DNA of 64,000 nt, taken from Hymenobacter aerophilus DSM 13606. GTDB lineage: Bacteria; Bacteroidota; Bacteroidia; Cytophagales; Hymenobacteraceae. The DNA is taken from NCBI RefSeq assembly GCF_000382225.1, contig NZ_KB907812.1:1-64000 (forward strand), read 5' to 3'. Of the stretch, positions 35,660 through 44,968 are shown piece after piece. Made by a program: the position numbers and the translations under genes. The notes under the pieces are model-generated. The model worked only from the letters and a program-made list of their open reading frames with translations. It ran no database searches and was not told the DNA's origin. Each line of letters starts with the position of its first letter. The first letter of the stretch is position 1.

Positions 35660-37411
35660 ATGCGCCTTGCTATCCGCCTTCTCCATTGGCTGCGGCCGGT
35701 CGCTTTGCTGCTGACCCTGCCAGCTGCGGCGCAGCAGCAGGCCGCCACACCCGGCACCGGGCTGCGGGGCCAGTATTTCGCCGGTCCGCGCTTCGAGCAG
35801 TTGGTTCTCACCCGCCAGGATGCGCAAATCGATTTCAACTGGACTAAAGATGAGCGAGGCAATTACTTTGTAGCTCCGGGGCCGGGCGTGCCGGGCGAGG
35901 GTTTCTCGGTGCGCTGGACGGGTTGGCTCTACGCGCCCATTACTGGTTTCTACCTGCTGCAAACTACCGCCGACGATGGCATGCGGGTATGGGTGGGCGG
36001 CCGGTCGGTCATCAATTCTTGGCGCGACCAAGCGGCCACCGCCGCTACCGGCCGGGTGCGGCTCGAAGCCGGCCGCTACTATCCGTTGCGCGTCGAATAC
36101 TACCAGAAAGAGCGTGACTCGCGGGCCCGGCTGGCCTGGGTGCCGGCTGATGCTGCCACCGGCTCGCAGCCCATCCCGACCCGCTACCTGTACGCGGTGC
36201 TGCCGCCCACGGCCCGGCCCCTGCCACCCGCCCCGGTAGCAGCTAGGCCGGCCCGCGCCTCCCCTACCGGCGGCACCATTCGCGTAGTCAGGGGCGCGGC
36301 AACGGGGCCCGATATGGCGGTGCCACTGGCCCAAGGCACAGCCGTAAGCGGCCCAGTACCTGCCGGTTCGGGGCTGCGCGCCAGCTACTACGCCGGCCAG
36401 CCGGACGGCGCGGTGATACACCACCGCATCGAGCCGACAGTAAACGCCACTTGGCGCGGCGGTCCGCCCGCGCCGGGCGTACCGCCGCAGGGCTTTTCGG
36501 TGCGCTACACGGGCTATGTGCGGGCCCCGGAGACAGGCATTTATATTCTGCACGCCGAATGGGATGATGCCCACGATGTCAACCTAGCCAGCGCCGATAT
36601 TCTGCGCATGACCAAGTACGAGCCTGAATACTTCGGCGTGGAAAAAGGCACCCCGATTCCGGTAGACGTAACGCAACGCTACGAGGCGGGCAAGTTTTAC
36701 GCCGTGGATCTGGCGTATAAGGATGTGCGGGGCCGGGTGTCGCGGGCCGTTTTTTCGTGGCTTCGGCCCGATGAGCTAGGGCAGCCGGCCACCTATAACC
36801 GGGCCCGGGCGGCAGCCAAAAGCCGGAAGCCCGGGGTGGTGCCTCAGCAGTACCTATACCCCGAACTGCCCCCGCCGCCACCAATCGTAGCCGCCGCGCC
36901 GAAACCCACCCCACCGCCCCAGCCGGTTCCGAAACCCACGCCAAAGACAGCGGTGGTGGCCCGACGCTCGGGTCCGCGGCCCGCTACAACTCCCGTTTCC
37001 CGGCCCACGCCGCCAGATGCCGACCGCGGCGCCCGCCCGGTGCTGACCGAACTGGCCACGTTGCGCCGGGGTGCGGCCCTCACGCTGCCCAATCTGTACT
37101 TCAGCCAGAGCACCGCCGAGTTGCTGCCCGCCTCGCGGCCCGTGCTCGACGAGCTGGCCCAAACCCTGCGCCGGCAGCCCGCGCTGCGCCTGCAGGTGGT
37201 CGGCCACACCGATAACGTGGGCGACGCGGCCCGCAACCGGCTTTTGTCGCAGCAGCGGGCGCGGGTGGTGCGCCGCTACCTGGTGCAGCAGGGCATCGAC
37301 TCGCTGCGCCTGACGGCCGTGGGCTACGGCGGGGCCTACCCGGTGGCCGATAATCGCAACCCCGAGCTGCGGCCCCGCAACCGCCGGGTGGAAGTGGTGG
37401 TGGTGCGGTAG
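35660..37411 (+). CDS. Secreted protein with two PA14-like domains and an OmpA C-terminal domain
   Basis: 583 residues: signal peptide (PVALLLTLPAAAQQ), a PA14 domain (about 35-180; GLRGQYFAGPRFEQLVLTRQ, GFSVRWTGWLYAPITGFYLL QTTADDGMRVWV), a second PA14-like domain (about 235-400; GLRASYYAGQPDGAVIHHRI, GFSVRYTGYVRAPETGIYIL), a proline-rich linker, and an OmpA domain (470-583; LYFSQSTAELLPASRPVLDE; VVGHTDNVGDAARNRLLSQQ RA; NRRVEVVVV). PA14 domains often bind carbohydrate; the OmpA domain should bind peptidoglycan. The second PA14 lacks the DDG-type calcium motif of the first (DDAHDV instead). Confidence 0.85.
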   Translation: MRLAIRLLHWLRPVALLLTLPAAAQQQAATPGTGLRGQYFAGPRFEQLVLTRQDAQIDFNWTKDERGNYFVAPGPGVPGEGFSVRWTGWLYAPITGFYLLQTTADDGMRVWVGGRSVINSWRDQAATAATGRVRLEAGRYYPLRVEYYQKERDSRARLAWVPADAATGSQPIPTRYLYAVLPPTARPLPPAPVAARPARASPTGGTIRVVRGAATGPDMAVPLAQGTAVSGPVPAGSGLRASYYAGQPDGAVIHHRIEPTVNATWRGGPPAPGVPPQGFSVRYTGYVRAPETGIYILHAEWDDAHDVNLASADILRMTKYEPEYFGVEKGTPIPVDVTQRYEAGKFYAVDLAYKDVRGRVSRAVFSWLRPDELGQPATYNRARAAAKSRKPGVVPQQYLYPELPPPPPIVAAAPKPTPPPQPVPKPTPKTAVVARRSGPRPATTPVSRPTPPDADRGARPVLTELATLRRGAALTLPNLYFSQSTAELLPASRPVLDELAQTLRRQPALRLQVVGHTDNVGDAARNRLLSQQRARVVRRYLVQQGIDSLRLTAVGYGGAYPVADNRNPELRPRNRRVEVVVVR

Positions 37412-37513
37412 CAACGGCAGCGGCAGTTGAGGGGTCAATTTGGGGTTTACCAAACGTGTCGGCCGGTTTCGCGTAAGATTCAGCACCACGCTGTTCCTTT
37501 CCACTCTACTTCT

Positions 37514-38509
37514 ATGGCTACCAAAAAGACCTCCGCCCCCGCCCAGACATCTGCTTCCGCCGCCCAGCCCGCCAGCGACTCGGCCGCTACACCCGCCGCT
37601 AAAAAAGCCGCCCAGGCGGCCGATAAAGCGCCCAAGCCCGTGGACCACCCCACGGCCAAGGACATGAAAAAGCATGCCCAGAAGCTGCCCTATCCGGCCA
37701 AGCAGGCTGATATGGAGCTGCAGCCGGGCATGGCCTTCAGCACCTACCGGCCCGCCGGCAAGCTCCAGGATAAAGTGGCGCTGGTAACCGGCGCCGACTC
37801 GGGTATCGGGCGGGCCGTGGCCGTGGCCTTTGCCATGGAAGGCGCCCACGTGGCGGTGCTCTACAACGAAAACACCCAGGACGCCGAGGAAACCAAGCGT
37901 CTCGTGGAAGCCCAGAACCGCCAGTGCATCCTGCTGAAGCACGATGTGCGCCAGCCCGAGCAGTGCAAAGAGGCGGTGCGCCGCACCCGCGCCGAGCTGG
38001 GCGGCCTCAATATTCTGGTCAACAACGCCGCCTTCCAGATGGCGCAGCAGAAGTTCGAGGACATCCCGGAGGAGCAGATTCGCCGCTCCTTCGATACCAA
38101 TATTCTGGGCTACATCTGGATGGCGCAGGCCGCCGTGCCGCACCTGCAAAAGCACGACTGCATCATCAACACCGGCAGCATTGTGGGCCTCACGGGTATT
38201 CCGATTCTGATTGACTACGCCAGCACCAAGGGCGCCATCCACGCCTTCACCAAGAGCCTGGCCCTGAGCCTGGGCGAGCGGGGCATTCGGGTGAATTGCG
38301 TGGTGCCGGGGCCGGTCTGGACGCCCAACATTCCGGGCACCATGCCCAAGGATGAAATCGAGAAGTTCGGCCACGAAGTCGCTCTGGCCCGTCCCGGCCA
38401 GCCCGAAGAACTGGCGCCCGCCTACGTGCTGCTGGCCTCGCAGGACGGCTCGTTCATGACCGGCTCGCTGGTGCAGGTAACCGGCGGCAAGCTCAGCACC
38501 GACGCGTAA
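37514..38509 (+). CDS. SDR-family oxidoreductase with alanine/lysine-rich N-terminal extension
   Basis: 331 residues. After a 60-residue low-complexity Ala/Lys/Pro extension the core is a classical short-chain dehydrogenase: cofactor loop VALVTGADSGIGRAVAVAFA, NNAA (ILVNNAAFQ), the catalytic Ser in NTGSIVGL and the YASTK Tyr/Lys pair, ending in VTGGKLSTDA. It resembles the YhdF/YghA/GSP39 subfamily of stress-associated SDRs, for which substrates are unclear. NADP preference is suggested but not proven. The N-terminal extension is common in this subfamily. Confidence 0.88.
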   Translation: MATKKTSAPAQTSASAAQPASDSAATPAAKKAAQAADKAPKPVDHPTAKDMKKHAQKLPYPAKQADMELQPGMAFSTYRPAGKLQDKVALVTGADSGIGRAVAVAFAMEGAHVAVLYNENTQDAEETKRLVEAQNRQCILLKHDVRQPEQCKEAVRRTRAELGGLNILVNNAAFQMAQQKFEDIPEEQIRRSFDTNILGYIWMAQAAVPHLQKHDCIINTGSIVGLTGIPILIDYASTKGAIHAFTKSLALSLGERGIRVNCVVPGPVWTPNIPGTMPKDEIEKFGHEVALARPGQPEELAPAYVLLASQDGSFMTGSLVQVTGGKLSTDA

Positions 38510-38510
38510 G

Positions 38511-38766
38511 GTGAGGTGGTGAAATGGTGAGTTGGTGAGTTGATGTTTCGGGGGCCGGTCGGCGCAAACAGGGAGCCGGCACGAAAAGCCAGTAGACCAG
38601 GGCTGCCAAATGGCCGCCGCCGACCACTCGAAACACAACTGTACCTCTTGCCTGTTACGCTTCTGACTCCTGCTGGCTTCTCGGCCGCTTGCTTCATTCG
38701 CGCCACTCGCGCGACCAGGCCGCCAAAAGGTCCAACCCACCATCTCACCTCGAACCCCCTCACCTC
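38511..38766. repeat. Octamer arrays flanking a non-palindromic spacer
   Basis: Left: four GGTGANNT octamers starting at the SDR stop codon, then GATGTTTCGGGGGCC, the same junction as in the composites at 45804 and 61412. Right: degenerate CACCATCTCACCTCGAACCC CCTCACC directly before the next ATG. The centre (about 38560-38730) has no family A or B core. It looks like a decayed or core-less composite. Confidence 0.75.
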
Positions 38767-39360
38767 ATGCCCCATTACCCCGAAGGCACCGTCCGGGCCC
38801 TGCTGGAAACCGACCTCGTGACGCCCGCTACCCGGGCGGCGCTGGAGGAACGGCTGGAAGCGCCGCTTGCCTATGAGCCGCAGTTTTTCGATGCCGATAC
38901 TTATCGGCTGCTGCAGGCCGTAGCCGCCCGTATTTTCCCGCAGCCCGAACGCCAAACGCCGATTTCGCTGGCTTCCGGGGTAGATGCGCGGCTGCTACGG
39001 GGCGACGCCGACGGCTGGCGCTACGACTCCATGCCACCCGACCGCGAGGCCTACCGACTCGGTTTGGGTGGCATCAACCAGGCGGCCCAGGCCCGGTTTC
39101 AGCAGGCGTTTACAGAACTGGATGAGGCCCGGCAGGACAGCATTATCGCGCTGCTGGCCGCCGCCGAAGCACCCGGCGAAAATTGGAGCCAGCTGCCCCA
39201 GGACCGCTTCTTTGAGGAAATGCTGGCCGAGCTGACCGAAATTTACTACGCCCACCCGCTGGCCCAGGAGGAAATCGGCTACGTAGGCATGGCCGATGTC
39301 CCCGGCTGGCAGCGCATCGGCCTGAATGAGCTGGAGCCCCGCGAACCGGAAGAACGGTGA
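38767..39360 (+). CDS. Gluconate 2-dehydrogenase subunit 3 family protein
   Basis: 197 residues. Family pattern LLQAVAARIFPQPERQTPIS, GLGGINQAAQARFQQAFTEL DEARQDSIIALLAA and PQDRFFEEMLAELTEIYYAH PLAQEEIGYVGMADVPGWQR IG. In related systems this small subunit accompanies a GMC-type flavoprotein, whose gene follows here at 39480. No Tat signal is visible in this copy, unlike many subunit 3 proteins. No cytochrome c subunit is seen nearby, so the electron acceptor is unknown. The stop codon TGA is part of the first GGTGA octamer. Confidence 0.82.
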   Translation: MPHYPEGTVRALLETDLVTPATRAALEERLEAPLAYEPQFFDADTYRLLQAVAARIFPQPERQTPISLASGVDARLLRGDADGWRYDSMPPDREAYRLGLGGINQAAQARFQQAFTELDEARQDSIIALLAAAEAPGENWSQLPQDRFFEEMLAELTEIYYAHPLAQEEIGYVGMADVPGWQRIGLNELEPREPEER

Positions 39361-39479
39361 AATGGTGAGGTGGTGAAATGGTGAGCTTGTTGTTCTGACT
39401 GCTCCTGTTACACCATCCGGGCTGGCTGCGCCACTCCAACATCAACTCACCATTTCACCACCTCACCATCTCACCGCTC
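39356..39479. repeat. Facing octamer arrays (GGTGANNT / TCACCANN) between subunit genes
   Basis: Left 39356-39388: four octamers overlapping the upstream stop codon. Right 39437-39477: five reverse-complement octamers running to the ATG of the GMC gene. The spacer has no family A/B core. Confidence 0.85.
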
Positions 39480-41162
39480 ATGCCCGACGAAGAAACGCTG
39501 GAAGAAGGCACCCTGACGCCTATTCAACCCGAAATACAGGACCCGCTGCTGCGCGAAATCCTCGAAGAAAACAGCCTGCAGGCCGACCCCAGCCGCGACC
39601 CGCTGGAACAGCCCGCCCCCCTGCCCGACCCCGATGAAATAGTAGACTGCCTCGTGATTGGCACCGGCGCGGGCGGTGCGCCCCTGCTGGCCCGGCTGGC
39701 GCAGGCCGGCCTGCGCGTGGTGGCCCTGGAGGCCGGCGCCCGCCACGACCCCAAAACCGAGTTTGCCACCGATGAGAAAGCCCAGAACTTCCTCTTCTGG
39801 AACGACGAGCGACTGTCGGCCGGCCAGAACCCGGTGGCGTTTGGCAAAAACAACTCGGGCATCGGCTACGGCGGCTCGACGCTGCACTACACCGCCTACA
39901 CGCCCCGCGCCCACCGCGGCGACCTGACGCTGCACACCGAGTTCGGCCAGGGCGTCGACTGGCCTTTCGGCATTGAGGAGCTGGAGCCTTACTACGAGGA
40001 ACTCGAGCACTTCCTGGGCATTTCGGGCCCTACGCCCTACCCCTGGGACCCCGGCCGCCGCAAGGGCTACCCGCTGGCCCCGCTGCCGCTTAATGGCGCC
40101 GCCCAACTCATGGAGCGGGCCTGCGCGCAGCTCGGCATCCGGACCTCGCCGGCGGCCAATGCGGCCCTCTCGGCGCGCTATTACCAGGAGGGCGTGGGCT
40201 GGCGCGAAGCCTGCACCAACCGCGGCTTCTGCCAGGCCGGCTGCAGCACCGGCGCCAAAGCCAGCATGGACGTTACGTTTCTGCCCCTGGCCGAGCAGTA
40301 CGGCGCCGAAATCCGGACCGGGGCCTACGTAACCGAGATTGAGCGCGACGCCACGGGCCAGGTAACGGGCGTGGTGTACGAGCAGGGCGGGCGCACGGTG
40401 CGGCAGCGCTGTCGCAACCTGTTTCTGTGCGCCGGCGCCATCGAAACGCCCCGTCTGCTGCTGCTCAACGAGTTGGCGATGGGCAGCGGTCAGGTAGGTA
40501 AGCACTTCATGGCCCATGTGGGTATGCAGGTGTGGGGCACCTTCCCCGAGGACACCCGGCCCTACAAAGGCATTCCGGGCGGTTTGATTTCCGAGGACAC
40601 CCACCGGCCCAAGGATGCCGATTTTGCCGGTGGCTACCTGCTGCAAAGCATTGGGGTAATGCCCGTTACCTTTGCCACCCAGATGGTGCGGCAGCGCAAG
40701 CTCTGGGGCCAGCAACTGCGCGACTACATGCGCAACTACAACCACATTGCCGGCATTAACGTGTTGGGCGACTGCCTGCCCCACACCGATAACTTTGTGG
40801 AGCTCAGCGACGAAAAGGACGCCCGCGGCGTGCCCAAGCCCCGCGTGCATTTCACGGCCCAGGAAAACGAGCAGCGCATGAACCGCCACGCCGAGCGCAC
40901 GATGCGCCAGATCTGGGAAACCGCCGGCGCGCAGGACATCTGGGCTTTCGAGCGCTACGCCCACATCATCGGCACGGCCCGCATGGGCACCTCGGCCAAT
41001 GAGGCGGTAGTGAATCCTGATGGCCGCGCCTTTGACGTGCCCAACCTCTACATCTGCGACAACTCGGTGTTCCCAAGCGCTCTGAGCGTCAATCCAGCCC
41101 TTACCATCATGGCCCTCAGCCTGCGCACCGCCGACAGATTCCTGGAAAATGCGAGGAAGTAA
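39480..41162 (+). CDS. GMC-family oxidoreductase (gluconate 2-dehydrogenase large-subunit type)
   Basis: 560 residues. An FAD-binding Rossmann motif VDCLVIGTGAGGAPLLARLA QAG occurs near residue 60 with EAGARH, the signature NNSGIGYGGSTLHYTAYTPR A, a cysteine-containing stretch CTNRGFCQAGCSTGAKAS, and the C-terminal GMC segment AHIIGTARMGTSANEAVVNP DG...SVFPSALSVNPALTIMAL. It should oxidise a sugar, polyol or alcohol and pass electrons to a partner rather than oxygen, as judged from the adjacent subunit 3 gene. Substrate unknown. No signal peptide is evident; export with subunit 3 by Tat is possible in such systems but not shown. Confidence 0.88.
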   Translation: MPDEETLEEGTLTPIQPEIQDPLLREILEENSLQADPSRDPLEQPAPLPDPDEIVDCLVIGTGAGGAPLLARLAQAGLRVVALEAGARHDPKTEFATDEKAQNFLFWNDERLSAGQNPVAFGKNNSGIGYGGSTLHYTAYTPRAHRGDLTLHTEFGQGVDWPFGIEELEPYYEELEHFLGISGPTPYPWDPGRRKGYPLAPLPLNGAAQLMERACAQLGIRTSPAANAALSARYYQEGVGWREACTNRGFCQAGCSTGAKASMDVTFLPLAEQYGAEIRTGAYVTEIERDATGQVTGVVYEQGGRTVRQRCRNLFLCAGAIETPRLLLLNELAMGSGQVGKHFMAHVGMQVWGTFPEDTRPYKGIPGGLISEDTHRPKDADFAGGYLLQSIGVMPVTFATQMVRQRKLWGQQLRDYMRNYNHIAGINVLGDCLPHTDNFVELSDEKDARGVPKPRVHFTAQENEQRMNRHAERTMRQIWETAGAQDIWAFERYAHIIGTARMGTSANEAVVNPDGRAFDVPNLYICDNSVFPSALSVNPALTIMALSLRTADRFLENARK

Positions 41163-41294
41163 GCGCGTGCCAGCAGTTTGAACACTGCATCTACTGAGCC
41201 CCAATAGGTTGTAAGCTAGCTTAAGTGAACTACTGGGTAGCGGCCATCTACCATCAGGCCACGCCAGTCATTATGCAGAAACTCAACATCTAGA

Positions 41295-41337
41295 ACCAGA
41301 AGGCCCCGAAGCTCAGCTTCGGGGCCTTCTGGTTTAG
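41295..41337. terminator. Intrinsic terminator after GMC gene
   Basis: A very strong 19-bp stem AACCAGAAGGCCCCGAAGC / GCTTCGGGGCCTTCTGGTT with a TCA loop, followed by TTTAG. Confidence 0.9.
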
Positions 41338-41690
41338 CGGAGGCCAGATATCAACTGGTTATAGTCAGTTCTCTACTTCAGCCAGAACAAATAGGCCGGA
41401 ATCGGCACTGGACTTTTCCCACTATAGGAAAACAGCATTATTTCAGACGATACCAGCATTGAAAACCCGCTTGTATATCATCCACCCAGCTTTACAAAGT
41501 CATATTTATATTCCAAATGCTTCTATAAAACGAGTGTGCATTTTGTGTTTTTACAGGAATACTCCATTTTAATTATTTTTTTATACAAAAAACCCAGCCA
41601 TATACTTGTCTTTCCGTATAGGGGACCAAATGCGTCAGGCTGATCCATGACGCATGTCCCTAATCTGGAAACTCTTTTGCCCCCTTTATC
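41338..41690 (+). promoter_or_regulatory. AT-rich leader of the T9SS gene with -7 box and 5' UTR hairpin
   Basis: This part of the 528-bp gap is far more AT-rich than the rest of the window and holds no gene. TATACTTG at 41601-41608 is one mismatch from the TAnnTTTG box. Just after it (41621-41660) is a hairpin: GGGGAC, CAA bulge, ATGCGTCA, ten-base loop, TGACGCAT, GTCCC, ending 30 bp before the ATG. The hairpin would lie in the mRNA leader and could affect stability or translation. Confidence 0.55.
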
Positions 41691-44015
41691 ATGAAATCAT
41701 CCCTATTCACTTTTGTCGGCCAAGCGCCGAGACACGCTTGGCAACGCTTATTGCCCCTGCTTGCCCTGTTTGTGGCTATGAGCACGAGCTTTACGGCCCG
41801 CGCTCAGCAGAACAGTAGCATTACTGGCTCGTCTATTTTTATAGATCGAGGTATAAATAGCCCTCAGGAAGGTAATGAAACCTATAATGGTCGTAATAAT
41901 CCTAGCCCCGACTTTGATGGGGAGTATCTGGGTTCATTTAATGTCTCGGATTTCAATACAACCCTTTTACTGAATGGGGGCACTTTATCCACAACGCAAG
42001 CAGGGCCTGATGATATCCGGAGTGGCATCCTCTTTTATGAGGTGACTGATGAGAATGGTGACCCAACTAACGGACCCCAGATAATACGATTGGGCGCCCC
42101 GACCAACACTACTGGTGACAAGACGTTCTTAGCCGATATGGCGAACGAGAACCTGCTGGCTGGGAATGGTAGTGGGGGATTATTACCTCCTGGAGAATAT
42201 TCTATAGCGGTATCTTTTAGAGCTAACGGTTTTAATACCACAACCAAAAAGACCTTCAGCAAACTTGACCCCGAGGGGGGGGGGAGCTACCAAGCTAGCT
42301 TCACTGTAATCGGCATTCGCCCCACCGAGCCACCAACATCTACTACCTGGACTGGTGGGGAGGATGACAACTGGTTTGACGCGCGCAACTGGACTAATGG
42401 TGTGCCCAATCCTGGCAAAGATGCTACGATTCCCGATTTCGGTTCAGGCTCGACGGTACAATACCCCAACATCTACAGTAATGCGGTTAAGCCGGCCAGC
42501 ACGCGTGAAACCGTTATTCAGAATTCAGACGGTACGACCTCAGTCGTGGTAACCCCAGTGCCCGGTTACGACAACAGCAGTTCCGGTCCTGCCCAGACGC
42601 GCAACTTTACGATGCTGGGTAGCAGTCCTACCCAGCGCTCCATCAGCAGCCTGGTAGTAGGCCGTCTGGAGGTTTTTGGTGATTTCAACAACCAGCAGGA
42701 CAGCTTCAAGCAGAGCGCCAATACCACTATTGCCTTCACCGGCGCCAACCAGACCATCAGTGGCTCAGTATCGGGCCTGGTGAATGTAGAAATTGACGGT
42801 AGCGGCATTAAGAGCCTGACCACCAACTTCACGGTTAAGGCGGGAGGTACGCTACGGTTCATCAAGGGTATTCTGGAAACCAATATTGCCTCCATCAACA
42901 CGTCTTTTGTGCAGCTGGCGCCTTCCACCAACGTCAACAATACCGGTATTCCGGCAGGCCGTATTGAGGGTGAAAGCGAAACGTCCTTCCTGCGCGGCTA
43001 CGTGAAAATCAGCGAAGTTGCCCGCGTTGGCCAGCCAGAGCCATTTGGTAACATCGGCCTTACCCTGACCTTTATTGGCAACGCGCCCGGCGTGGTAACG
43101 GTATTGCGCAACACGGCGACCAACTACGCCTCCGTTAATAATGGGGCTAACAGCCGACCTACTATCCGGCGCATTTTCGATGTGCTTCCCGGCAACGCCC
43201 AGAGTGAAACCGGCGGCCTGAACGCGACAATGCAATTTCGCTACCTCGACAACGAGCTAACCAACCTTATTCCGGGCAATCAGACCCTTGATGAAAACAA
43301 GCTAGCCCTGTTCGTTTCTACTTCCAACGGCGATATGTTTGGTCAGTTGGGTCGTGATGCCCTTAATAAAAGTGCCAACATCCTGACGAAAACCAATGTC
43401 ACCACGTTCGGTATCTTCTCGCTCAGCGAGCTTACGGCACCGTTGCCCGTTACGCTCACGGCGTTTAATGCCAAGCGCATGGGCAACAACGCCGAAATTA
43501 CCTGGGAAACGGTAGCCGAACTGAATAGCCGGGGCTACGAAGTGCAGGTTTCCAACGACGGCCGCAACTACCGGACGCTGGCCTCGGTGGCCAGCGCTAA
43601 CCCCAACAGCAACCAACTGCAGCGCTACAGCTACACGGACACTGAAGCTGGTAAATCCGGCGTGCGCTACTACCGTTTGCGCCAGATCGACCTCGACGGC
43701 ACCGACCACTACTTTGCCCCCAAAGCGGTGACGTTTGATGGTGGTGCGGCGCTGAGCAAGGCCGAAGTTCGGGCATTCCCGAACCCCTTTGGGCAGGTAC
43801 TGACCCTGACGGCCAACACCAGCGCCGCCGGTCCGGCCCAGCTTACGGTAACCGACATGACGGGCCGCGTAGTAGGCCAGCACACGCTGCAGCTGGACGC
43901 CGGCGTAAACGACCTGAGCCTGCCGAATGCGGGCAGCCTGAAAAGTGGTATTTACCTGGTGCGGCTGCTGATGCCTTCGGGCGAAGCCAAAGTGCTGCGG
44001 GTAAGCAAGCAGTAA
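41691..44015 (+). CDS. Large secreted protein with type IX secretion C-terminal sorting domain
   Basis: 774 residues. A long N-terminal signal region (about 1-38, ending ARAQQ) is followed by beta-rich sequence with no recognised enzyme domain, a WTGGEDDNWFDARNWTNGVP motif (near residue 218, typical of G8/'dockerin-like' WxG repeats in Bacteroidota surface proteins), an LPVTLTAFNAKRMGNNAEIT WETVAELNSRGYEVQVS segment found next to many sorting domains, and a type A T9SS domain (AFPNPFGQVLTL...GIYLVRLLM...KVLRVSKQ). Predicted to be exported and cell-surface attached. A run of ten G occurs in frame at 42275-42284. The first third has lower GC than the rest. Confidence 0.88.
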   Translation: MKSSLFTFVGQAPRHAWQRLLPLLALFVAMSTSFTARAQQNSSITGSSIFIDRGINSPQEGNETYNGRNNPSPDFDGEYLGSFNVSDFNTTLLLNGGTLSTTQAGPDDIRSGILFYEVTDENGDPTNGPQIIRLGAPTNTTGDKTFLADMANENLLAGNGSGGLLPPGEYSIAVSFRANGFNTTTKKTFSKLDPEGGGSYQASFTVIGIRPTEPPTSTTWTGGEDDNWFDARNWTNGVPNPGKDATIPDFGSGSTVQYPNIYSNAVKPASTRETVIQNSDGTTSVVVTPVPGYDNSSSGPAQTRNFTMLGSSPTQRSISSLVVGRLEVFGDFNNQQDSFKQSANTTIAFTGANQTISGSVSGLVNVEIDGSGIKSLTTNFTVKAGGTLRFIKGILETNIASINTSFVQLAPSTNVNNTGIPAGRIEGESETSFLRGYVKISEVARVGQPEPFGNIGLTLTFIGNAPGVVTVLRNTATNYASVNNGANSRPTIRRIFDVLPGNAQSETGGLNATMQFRYLDNELTNLIPGNQTLDENKLALFVSTSNGDMFGQLGRDALNKSANILTKTNVTTFGIFSLSELTAPLPVTLTAFNAKRMGNNAEITWETVAELNSRGYEVQVSNDGRNYRTLASVASANPNSNQLQRYSYTDTEAGKSGVRYYRLRQIDLDGTDHYFAPKAVTFDGGAALSKAEVRAFPNPFGQVLTLTANTSAAGPAQLTVTDMTGRVVGQHTLQLDAGVNDLSLPNAGSLKSGIYLVRLLMPSGEAKVLRVSKQ

Positions 44016-44044
44016 CGGCCCAGCTAAGGCTGATTAACAGACAT

Positions 44045-44074
44045 AAAGGGCGGCTCCGGAAGGGGCCGCCCTTT
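44045..44074 (+). terminator. Intrinsic terminator after the T9SS gene
   Basis: Stem AAAGGGCGGC/GCCGCCCTTT (inner GG-CC) with a short loop, about 30 bp after the stop codon. Confidence 0.8.
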
Positions 44075-44118
44075 GCGTTTACCCACCCGGAAGTCAGCGT
44101 CGCCTCAGCCATTGACGC

Positions 44119-44883
44119 ATGGCTTTCGTACAGCCGCTTACTATGCCCGACTCGCTCACATTTATCGGCCTGCACTACTGGGCCGGCGCCGGCCACGAGT
44201 TCGACCAGGTGGCCCGCCTGCTTTCCCCCGACTACCGCCTGCTGGCGCCCGATCTGGGAGGCTTTGGCGGCGCCCCGGCCCCGCCACACGGCTTTTCGGT
44301 AGCCGCCTACGCCGATGCGGTGGCCGGCTTCATCGAGGCCGAAAACCCTGGCCGCTACGTGCTGGTGGGCCACAGCATGGGCGGCAAGATTGCGCTGGAG
44401 CTGGCCGCCCGCCAACCCGCCGGGCTGGCAGGCGTGGTACTGCTGAGCCCCTCGCCCCCCGGCCCCGAACCCATGACCGACGAGGACCGGCAGGCCAGCC
44501 TGCAGGCCTGGGGAAAACCGGCGGAGGCCGAGAAAACCGTTCGCAAAATCACGGCCCGGCCCCTGCTGGCCGCTGCCACCCGGCAGATTGTAGCCGATAA
44601 CCTGGCCAGTTCGCGGGCGGCCTGGGAAGCCTGGCTGCTACGCGGCAGCCGCGAGGATATCAGCGCCCGCATGGTACTCGTTGAGGTGCCCTGCGCACTG
44701 ATTGCCGGCGACCAGGACGCCGTGCTTTCGCCTTCGGTACACGGCCTCGAAACGCTGCCGCTGCTGCCGCCCGATACGCCCTTGGAACTGATTGCCGGCG
44801 CCGGGCACCTGCTGCCCTACGAGGCGCCCGAGGAGGTAGCCGCGCTGTTGCGCCAATTTGCTCAGGAGCAAACCAAACGGTAA
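44119..44883 (+). CDS. Alpha/beta-fold hydrolase
   Basis: 254 residues (246 from the alternative ATG at 44143). The nucleophile elbow GHSMGGKIALELAARQP is canonical, the oxyanion segment is IGLHYWAGAGHEFDQVARLL, the acid is in LIAGDQDAVLSPS and the His in IAGAGHLLPYEAPEEVA, so the full triad is present, in contrast with the hydrolase-like protein at 1248. No signal peptide, so cytoplasmic. The substrate cannot be named; the family includes esterases, lactonases and haloperoxidase-like enzymes. Confidence 0.85.
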   Translation: MAFVQPLTMPDSLTFIGLHYWAGAGHEFDQVARLLSPDYRLLAPDLGGFGGAPAPPHGFSVAAYADAVAGFIEAENPGRYVLVGHSMGGKIALELAARQPAGLAGVVLLSPSPPGPEPMTDEDRQASLQAWGKPAEAEKTVRKITARPLLAAATRQIVADNLASSRAAWEAWLLRGSREDISARMVLVEVPCALIAGDQDAVLSPSVHGLETLPLLPPDTPLELIAGAGHLLPYEAPEEVAALLRQFAQEQTKR

Positions 44884-44968
44884 GCAGGAGGTTGTTTGAG
44901 CTGCCGGCCGGGCTTTAGGCGCCTTATGCCTGCCGTGCCCTGCCTCCACGCTACTCCCGCTTCTGCCT

